A stretch of DNA of 10,682 nt, from contig CALSCQ010002103.1 in the NCBI GenBank assembly GCA_943704525.1, positions 1 to 10,682 on the forward strand, in the 5' to 3' direction. The translations under genes were made by a program, and so were the position numbers. This document shows positions 1 through 7,400 of this stretch, piece after piece (the stretch's first letter is position 1; the number at the start of each line of letters is the position of its first letter). The notes beneath the pieces were generated by a model. That model saw only the letters and a list, made by a program, of their open reading frames with translations, had not been told where the DNA came from and searched no databases. Origin of the DNA: Pigoraptor vietnamica. Lineage: Eukaryota > Opisthokonta > Filasterea.

Positions 1-34
1 CCCCCCCACACACACACACACTTCACACACACCA
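1..34. repeat. Poly-C/(CA)n tract in the intron before the first receptor exon
   Basis: Seven C are followed by a CA run and a second CA run, ending in the acceptor ccaacag at 38. It is the tail of an intron whose start lies outside the window. Confidence 0.85.
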
Positions 35-38
35 ACAG

Positions 39-517
39 TTCTGCTCCATCATTATTGGCGGATGCATGGTTGGTTACGCCACGATCTTCACGATGGTCCC
101 CACGGCCTCCGACGCCACGTGCGGGCTCAACGTGTGGTTCGGCCACCTTGCGTTCACGATCACGTTCTCGGCGCTCTTCGCCAAGAACTTCCGGTTTGTA
201 CTTGTTAACGTTCTCTGCCTACTATTCGCACTTTATCTACACATACGCGCTTTCTCTACACAGACGTATCTGTGTCAGTGTGACGCGCACGTCTGCTGCG
301 CTTCTTTACTCTGTTGTTGACCCGCGTGATGTCGTCTTCCCACGCGCAGCATCATGGCCATCTTCAACAACCGCAAGATGCGCCAGCGACTGCGCGCGAC
401 GTCGGACACGTTCCTGCTGACGATCGTCGCCGTTGTGTGCGCCATCGTGGTCGTATCCGCTCTCTAAGCGATGTCTATGTGTCGTGCATTATCTGTTCGA
501 GTGCGTGCTATGATTTA

Positions 518-558
<41 letters not shown>

Positions 559-2476
559 TGTGTGTGCGTGTGTGTGCGTGTGTGCGGCTCCACGCCTATC
601 CCCAGTCTTCCTTTACTCTTGCCGCACAGATTTACCTCATCATCTGGAGCGCTGTGGACCTTCCCACGCCCGTGACAAAGTACGATGCGTCGAAGGAACT
701 CCTCCGCCACACGTGCGAGTCCAATTCGAGCATTTGGGCCGTCGTCCTCTACGCTGCGGAGGTGCGTCGGCGCTGTTCCAATTCTGCCTTGCAACGCAGT
801 TGTGGCTATGTATGACGGCCGGCGTTTTCTATCCTTCTTGTGCGTGTGCGTGTGTGCGTGAGTGTGGGTGTGCGTACTGTTTGTGTGCGAGTGCGTGTCC
901 ATTTGTGTTTCCCGTCACACGGGAACGTGCGCCCGGAAATTCCCTTTTTCTTACCGGCCTATGCGCAGGCTGGCATGCTCGCATGGGGCGTCTACCTCGC
1001 GTGGAAGACCAAGTCGGTCCCGAGCAAGTTCCGCGAGTCCAAGTACATTGCCCTCGCCATCTGGTGCGTCTGTCATGTCACGTGCGCGCCTTGTGTGACA
1101 CTCATGTTCTCTGTCATCGACTCCATATCATTTCAGAGCAGAGAGACGCCGCCGCCGCACTTGCTGTGGGCGCCTTCTCTTGCCTTCTCTCTCTTAATGT
1201 TTTTCAACAGGCGTTCAACGACTATGACTGCCTATTGAACTGAGGTTTCCTAATCCACTTTTTGCCTACCTCTTTTCTCTCCCTCCCCCCTCGCGCACTC
1301 GCGATCGCACGCACACGCAGGAACATCACCGTGATTGCGGCGATCATCCTGCCCCTCACGTACTCGATCGACCAGGCGAATCCGGACACGCAGTTTATGC
1401 TCACGTGCGTCGGCCTCTTTGTCGCGACGACGGGCACCCTCACGCTTATCTTCGGTCCCAAGGCTTACATGTACATCATGGACGACAAGGGTGAGCGGTC
1501 CATCCCACTTCACCCTCGCCCTTTCTCTCACACCCGCGTTTTTCGCATGTGTGAACAAGCCGAAATGTGTTTTGCGTGCACTCGCGTCGCTTCTGTTGCC
1601 CCTTGGTACCGCTCTGCGTCGTGTTTCGGTGGGAGGGTCGAGCGTGTTCGTATCTGATGGTCGCGTGCGGCACGCAGAGGCCGCGCACTCTGGCATGACG
1701 TCCATGAGCGGGCGCACGTCCTCCATCAGCCGCACGAGCGACGACGGCACAACGTCCGAAACGGGCAACGAGCTGCGCTTCCAGACCCTCCAGTCCGAGA
1801 TTGACACGAGCAAGGTGCGATGGCTTAGCCTACCGAAAGTGTGCTGCGCAGCATCAATATTTTTCGCTTCTCAACTGTCTTTCTCCTCTCCTCCTTACCA
1901 ACCCTGTTCTCCCACGCGCCCATATCGCACGCAGGTCAAGTACGACCAGGCCGTGAAGGAGAACATGGACCTGTGGGACCAGATCGACCGCCTCCATCGC
2001 CAGGTGGACCAGCTGCAAGAGCGCGTGCGGCAGCTGACGGGCGGCGGCGAGGCCCTCGTGGCACCGGACGAGAAGTACCGGGCCACGCGCGCCGACAGGT
2101 CAAGCATTGGCCGCCACACGGGGGCGACGCAGGCGGCGCAGGCTGCCGCGCTCTCGGCTCGCGCGTCGGAATCGCCCGCGCGCCCGAGTGACCCGACCGT
2201 GTCGACGCAGGCGCTCATCACCGAAGTGCCCGACGCTGGTGGGTCCAGGATGCTGTGTGTGCTTGGGTGCGTGTGAGTGTTACGTTCATTCTCGGATGGA
2301 GTTCTTGTGTGCGCGGCTTTCTGTCGGGTTAGTCTGAAGTGGGGGGTCTTGCGGCGCGCCAGTTACGTTTTTGTACTGTGGTCTCGAGCGAAGTGGCCTG
2401 TGCGCGCCTGTTACGTTCTTCCACTGCTTGTTTCGTATGCTGATGCTCAGTGACCCCCATTTTCGCTGCAGAATAA
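39..2476 (+). CDS. Class C G-protein-coupled receptor, GABA-B-receptor-like (5'-partial)
   Basis: Membrane receptor of the GABA-B/metabotropic-glutamate class. Exons I infer: 39-193, 350-452, 630-761, 969-1063, 1321-1490, 1678-1814, 1935-2238 and a terminal 2472-2476; joined they encode 366 residues in one frame. Visible segments: TM2 (1-20); TM3 (30-52) with the class C Cys28 before it and FSALFAKNFR at its inner end; TM4 (about 72-96); extracellular loop 2 with Cys115, the expected disulfide partner; TM5 (about 121-142); TM6 (about 155-176); TM7 (about 186-211) ending in FGPKAY, the class C PKxY-type signature. The tail has a Ser/Thr-rich stretch (about 222-250), a probable coiled coil (about 250-300) as in GABA-B subunits, then an Ala-rich end. 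The Venus-flytrap ectodomain and TM1 are outside the window, so the ligand cannot be guessed. The end is uncertain: splicing 2238 to 2472 ends the protein in DAE-stop; unspliced reading stops at 2276. Confidence 0.85.
519..584 (+). repeat. (GT)n microsatellite in a receptor intron
   Basis: A nearly pure TG run with a few TA or CG interruptions inside the intron 453-629. It also produces the long CV and TH repeats in the chance frames of both strands, so those frames are not genes. Confidence 0.95.
839..897 (+). repeat. GT-rich degenerate tract in a receptor intron
   Basis: Alternating GT with frequent GC/GA steps in the intron 762-968, with G and T on the coding strand as in the intron before it. 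Confidence 0.7.
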
Positions 2477-2976
2477 GCGCTCTCGCGAAAACGTTCTTAT
2501 GTGTAGTGTGTGTTGTTGCGCTGACTTGTTTCCCCCGTCGTTACTGTGCCGTTGATTGTCACTTGTCTTCGCTGTCGATATGCTAAGCATTTCTCGTTTT
2601 CCCCGTCGTTACTGTGCCGTTGGTAGCAACTTGTCTTCGCTGTCGCTATGCTTTTCTCGTCGGTTGCGCTGCCCTGCGAACGGGCGCCGTGCGTTGCATC
2701 AACACTATGGCGTTTTGCACACTCTGAGACGAATGAATCTGCACCAAGCGCACGTGTTCACAGGCAGACATGCAATGCCAATTTACGCCGAAAGTGATAC
2801 CGCCGCCACACATTTCTGTCCTTCCACATCCTTCGTTGTATTCTTCCGCACGCACAGCGACACAGCCGCGCCCACAGCTACAATCGGGCCAAAGGGAGGC
2901 GCATCCAGCGGCGCGTCCTGGTATAGTCCCTCGGACAGTTCTTCTTTCAGCGTCGTTCGACTCCTTCGTACACGGG
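2477..2976. other. Tail-to-tail intergenic spacer, no gene seen
   Basis: About 500 bp between the inferred end of the receptor gene and the stop of the ALKBH2-type gene. It must hold the 3' untranslated regions of both. Open frames here lack conserved motifs and overlap on both strands in the manner of chance frames in GC-rich DNA. The only clear structure is the 68-bp tandem duplication near its left end. I see no canonical AATAAA on either strand. Confidence 0.6.
2533..2664. repeat. 68-bp imperfect tandem duplication (two copies)
   Basis: The unit beginning ccccgtcgttactgtgccgt occurs at 2533 and again at 2601. Both copies continue with acttgtcttcgctgtcg and a, then c, t-a-t-g-c sequence and ttctcgt, with a five-base length difference near the end and a few substitutions in the middle. 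It lies just after the inferred end of the receptor gene, probably in its 3' untranslated region. Confidence 0.9.
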
Positions 2977-4021
2977 TCACGTGTTCAGTCGCCTGAACGT
3001 AAGCGAAATGCGGTACGACGCCGTCGCGCGCTTCGGGACGCTGTGAAGGTAGTGGCGCTGGCACTCGCCGCTCATCAGCAAAAGCGACCCGGATTCGAGG
3101 AGGACATTCGTCGATGTGGCCACACCCGAGGCAGAAGAGGCACGTGGCTTGACGAGGAAATCGCGCGCACCGCCCAAGCTTACCGTCGCAACCATCCTGC
3201 GAGTTTTTTTAATGGAACGAATGAGTGTGTGAGGAATTGAGCCGACGACACACCGAGAAACACACCCACGCACGGTCACCCAACATCGTCATTCCACTGC
3301 AAGCAGCAGTACCGCACAGCTCTCACTTGTTTTCGCCGAGATCGCGCTCGTCGTCCGCATGGAATCCAATGTACTGGGAGCCGTCGCGGTACTCGTTCAA
3401 CAGGCACGAGTTGAAGGTCGTCCCGAGGACGCTGTTCACTGCATCGCACACCTCGCGGACGCGCGGGTGCCAGGGGTGGCATTCGAGCCGCTGTCCGCTG
3501 TACTCGTAGTATGTTGCATCGCCGCAGAGATGGACCTGCGATTGGGCGTGCGATCAGTAAAAGAAGCCCTCATGCTCATACCGCCAGCTGAGCCAGTGAG
3601 GCCGATGGAAACATGCTCCCGCCTGCCGTGGCTGCGGTATCCATTTTCCCATAATGCGAACGGACTTTGTCTGCCAGTCGATCCCGCTGCGTAGCTCGTC
3701 GAGAAGGACGCGATCGTCCCTCAGGAATGCGCGACAGTACCGCACAACCGGCACGCCACCGTGCTTGCAGACGTCCGCGAATGGGGGATCGCCCTCCACA
3801 AACCGCAGCGCCGAGACCGATCTGCGTTCGGACGATGCATTCTCAACCAGCTTCGAACGCTTCGTCGGCGGAAGTAAAGGGTCGTCCTCGGCAGGTCGCT
3901 TCGTGTTGAGATCGACCTTGTTTTCGACATTTAACTGTTCACCCTCGCGCTTGCACTCGCGCGACGTGTCGTCCATCGCCGGCAGCCACGTGCGCGTGTC
4001 TCTCAGATATCTCAACAGCAT
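2977..4021 (-). CDS. ALKBH2: ALKBH2-type alkylated-DNA repair dioxygenase (AlkB family)
   Basis: Fe(II)/2-oxoglutarate dioxygenase expected to demethylate 1-methyladenine and 3-methylcytosine in nuclear DNA. Exons on the minus strand: 4021-3623, 3535-3327, 3196-2977, giving 275 residues (human ALKBH2 is 261). The N-terminal 80 residues are charged and carry a basic patch (PPTKRSKL) that could be a nuclear signal. The catalytic core follows: VRIMGKW (121-127), GDATYYEYSG (138-147), NEYRDGSQYIGFHADDE (180-196) with iron ligands His192 and Asp194, VSLGGARDF (208-216), then His254 in HYLHSVPKR and Arg265/Arg271 in RISLTFRRL, the 2-oxoglutarate-binding pattern. All expected catalytic residues are present. 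The first intron (3622-3536) has a GC donor. Met16 (codon at 3976-3974) has a stronger start context (gcgATGg) than Met1, so the true start could be there. ALKBH3 is the alternative, but the GKW block and FHADDE context fit ALKBH2 better. The gene is divergent from the leucyl-tRNA synthetase. Confidence 0.9.
3536..3622 (-). other. Probable GC-AG intron of the ALKBH2-type gene
   Basis: Read on the minus strand, the 87-nt segment starts CAG|GCGGGAG and ends ATCGCAG|GTC. It contains an in-frame TGA, so it cannot be left in a full-length protein. Removing exactly these bases joins PQPRQ to VHLCGDATYYEYSG, the spacing seen in human ALKBH2 (RKQATYGD). A branch-point-like TACTGAT lies 20 to 30 nt before the acceptor. 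The nearby GT donor (GTATGAG) would need a different phase and would delete the conserved GDATYYEYSG block. Confidence 0.7.
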
Positions 4022-4460
4022 ATTTTTTCACGAATCACGCAAAGGTAGCGGAGTTAATCCTTTGTATGCTTCGCTGTGCCTTCTCAAGCCCCGCCGTCGC
4101 CGGCATGACAAGACCGTGTAACGTCGGGTAACAACGTAATGACGCACTGATATCGTAATCATGATCCGCACATTGCGTCACATCTTCATCCGGGGTGGTT
4201 GGCCCACATGTGACTGACCGAAACAGCTGACCACAGCTGACGCGCCGTCCCTTGGGCTCTTTCCACTGCGCACGCAACGCAGCCGCGCACGCACAGACAC
4301 ACAGACACACACGCAGGGTGCCTTGCGCACACGCGCCGCAACGCACGTGTGCGCGATATTAAGAAGCAAGGCTCAGAAGTGGCGTGGTAACTGTTGCGTG
4401 GTGTGGCTGGTTACTTCGCTGGGTTTGTTTATTGACGTGAACGGCGTCGGCAGCATAACA
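4022..4460. promoter_or_regulatory. Divergent (head-to-head) promoter region between ALKBH2-type and leucyl-tRNA synthetase genes
   Basis: This 439-bp gap separates the two start codons, so both promoters and both 5' leaders must fit in it unless there are distant untranslated exons. I see no convincing TATA box. It contains a CA/GA-rich stretch (4290-4317) and several CACGTG-like or CACAGCTGAC-type short motifs of unknown meaning. On the minus strand a 23-codon upstream frame (4106-4035) precedes the ALKBH2 start. No protein gene is supported here. Confidence 0.55.
4035..4106 (-). other. Possible upstream ORF in the ALKBH2-type leader
   Basis: A short frame starts at an ATG (4106-4104, minus strand) and ends with TGA at 4037-4035, 13 nt before the first ALKBH2 ATG. 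It encodes 23 residues beginning MPATAGLEK. It would be translated only if transcription starts upstream of 4106, which the sequence does not show. It could dampen translation or favour the internal Met16 start. Confidence 0.25.
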
Positions 4461-7400
4461 ATGGCGGACGGCGCCGCGGGGTCGGTGAAGCCGGTGAGTG
4501 AGTGCGAGGGAATGGCAGAATCCCGTGTCTGCTAATATGAAGTTATTGCGGTCCTTGTATTGTTAACGTGAGGAAGTGGAACACACGCCCATTTGCTTCG
4601 CTCTGTTGCGTAGACGGCTCGCCGCGATGCGCTGCTTGCGATCGAGCGCGACGTGCAGAAGAAGTGGGATGCGGAGCGCGCGTTTGAGACGGATGCGCTT
4701 GCCGAACGCAAGTCGCTTGACGAGAAGTACTTTGTGACGTTCCCCTACCCGTACATGAACGGTCGCCTCCACCTCGGCCACACGTTCTCGCTCACAAAGT
4801 GCGAGTTTGCGATCGGGTACAATCTCCTCAAGGGGAAGCGCTGCCTCTTCCCGTTTGCGTTTCACTGCACTGGCATGCCGATCAAGGTGGGTCACTGGCG
4901 CAATGGGGCCTGCATGTGGACTGGGAAGTGGGTCGCACATGCAGTGGATTAGGGATGGGACACGCACGGACCGACGCAGATGGCCTGTGTGTGGCTGTGG
5001 ACTGAAGTGCGTGTAATTGCCCTGTGTGTGGCTGTGGACTGAAGTGTGTGTAATGGCCCTGTGTGTGGCTGTGGATTGAAGTGCGTGTACTGTTACGCTC
5101 AGACGTGCAATTACGTGCAAATGTTGGGCTCATGTGTGCAAATTGACTCTGTTAACAGGCGTGCGCCGACAAGCTGAAGCGTGAGATGGAGGATTTCGGC
5201 TGCCCTCCCAAGTTCCCTGGTGAGAATTCGTTTCTTTCCTCTTCTTTTATCTGATGCTGCGACGTATTCTTTTGATGTTGCGACCGTGATGTTGCGACCG
5301 TCCGTCCCTTCCGTCGCTTCCCATGTGCTGATCTTGTCTCTCTGTGGGTGTTACAGTGGAGGAGAAGCACGACGAGCCCGCCGAGGCAAAGGAGGAGAAG
5401 GCGGATCCGACCAAGCCCGCCAAGAAGGTGGGCTCATACTTCAATATGATTGCGCATACTTCAATATGATTGATAATCGTGTAGCAGACTGCGCACGTTC
5501 ACACACCACACACAAGTGGAGGCGATGGACGCGTCTATGATTTGAGCCCATCAGACACCTCACGCCACACACGCGCGCAGGTGCACAGCAAGGTGGCTGC
5601 CAAGACGGGCGGCCAGACGTACCAGTGGCGCATCATGCAGGCGCTCGGCCTCAAGGACGACGAAATCAAGAAGTTCGCCGACGCCAACTACTGGCTCGAG
5701 TTTTTCCCGCCCAAGGCGCAGGTGCGGACTCGCATTCTCTGCATGGGACCGTATAGAGTCGATGGGGTTCAACTTTCTATGAGTGCCGAGAACTGAGGTC
5801 TCTCGTCGTGGCCGTCCACTCCCGTTGTTCTTTGAAGTTGTTCTGGGACTACTGCTGTTGTCCATATCAAACTTCACTCGAGTGTCTGAGACGCCTTGCG
5901 ATTATTCTCCTTCCCGCACTATCTGTCGCTCCCCTGACGCGCCGTTACGCGCCGTTACGTCTGCGCAGGAGGATCTCAAGCGCATGGGCCTGAAGACGGA
6001 CTGGCGCCGCTCGTTCATCACGACGCCCGTCAACCCCTTCTACGACTCGTTTGTGCGCTGGCAGTTCAACCGCCTCAAGGCCCTCGGCTACGTCAAGTTT
6101 GGGGAGCGCCCGACCATCTACTCGCCCAAGGACGGCCAGCCGTGCATGGACCACGACCGCCAGACGGGCGAGGGCGTCGCCCCGCAGGAATACACGCTCA
6201 TTAAGCTCCGCGTGATCGATCCGAAGCCCGCCGCGCTGTCCGGACCCGCCTTTGAGGGGAAGAACGTGTTCCTCGTGGCCGGCACCCTCCGCCCCGAGAC
6301 AATGTGGGTGTCCCGTGCTGTAGCTTTGGAAGAGCTTTTTTGGCTCCCCCCCCCCCCCGCGTTGTCAAAGAGGTCCTGCGTATGTTGGGGTTGTTTGCTT
6401 TGTACATTCAATTCTGACCCTCGTGCTGTTTATCCCTTGAAGGTACGGCCAGACGAACTGCTGGGTGCGCCCCGACATGTCTTACGGCGCATACCAGATC
6501 AACGACAAGGACGTCTTTGTGTGCACGCGCCGCGCCGCCCGCAACCTCGCGTTTCAGAAGCTCTCCCCGAAGTACGGCGAGATCACCGAGATTGCGACAT
6601 TCAAGGGGGAGGCCATCCTCGGCGCCGCCCTCGCGCCCCCGCGCTCCGTCTACACAACCGTGTACGCGCTTCCCATGCTCACGATCAAGGAGGACAAGGG
6701 CACGGGCGTCGTGACGTCGGTGCCGTCGGACGCCCCCGACGACTACGCGGCCCTCCGTGACCTCATTCAGAAGGCCGCTCTCCGCGAGAAGTACGGCATT
6801 AAGGACGAGATGGTCCTCCCCTTCCAGCCCGTGCCCATTATCGAGGTGCCAGGGTTCGGGAACCTTTGCGCCGTCAAGGCATGCGACGACCTCAAGATCC
6901 GCAGCCAGAACGACCGCGATCTGCTCGACCAGGCCAAGGAGCTCGTGTATCTCAAGGTGAGGCGTGTGTGCGTGTGTGTGCGTGTGTGTGCGCGTATGTG
7001 TGTGTGTGTGTGCGCGCGCGGCGCGCTGTGCGTGTGTGTGTTTGCGTGCGTGCGTGCATGTGTAGTAGTTGCTCATCGTGCAATCGTCGCTTAGGGCTTC
7101 ACGGACGGTGTCATGCTTGTGGGCGAACACAAGGGCAAGAAGGTCCAGGATGCCAAGCCCATTATCCGCAAGGTCGGTTTCCCGTTGTTGTTCACGCGTC
7201 AAAATTATTTATTCTTTTAAAATTGTACCACAAAAGCGTTGTTATTCACGCGTCAAAATTAATTATTCTTTTAAAATTGTACCACCTCGATGTTACTGTT
7301 CACGCGAATAATTTCTCACTTCCACAATCATCAGGAAATGATTGAGGAGGGCCTCGCCGTGCGCTACTTTGAGCCGGAGAAGCCTGTCCTCTCGCGCTCG

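Noticed and set aside
314-1243. A 309-residue open frame across the receptor introns
   Set aside because: It runs through a GT microsatellite and crosses receptor exons in the wrong frame; its Cys/Val repeats are translated microsatellite.
1250-1813. A 187-residue minus-strand frame opposite receptor exons
   Set aside because: It overlaps the conserved TM7 exon antisense and has an Arg-rich low-complexity composition.
2556-2996. A 146-residue plus-strand frame in the spacer
   Set aside because: It spans the tandem duplication and then runs antisense to the last ALKBH2 exon; no recognisable motif.
3996-4021. A PCNA-binding APIM motif at the ALKBH2-type N-terminus
   Set aside because: The sequence RYLRD resembles the motif but has Arg where an aliphatic residue is required, so I do not call it.
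6408-7202. A 264-residue minus-strand frame opposite leucyl-tRNA synthetase
   Set aside because: It is the antisense shadow of a strongly conserved GC-rich exon and contains Thr-His repeats from the GT tract.
7191-7308. The 54-bp array as a CRISPR array or a coding 18-residue repeat
   Set aside because: Repeats are directly adjacent without unique spacers, only two and a fraction copies exist, it lies in an intron of a eukaryotic gene, and its open frame is not that of the synthetase.
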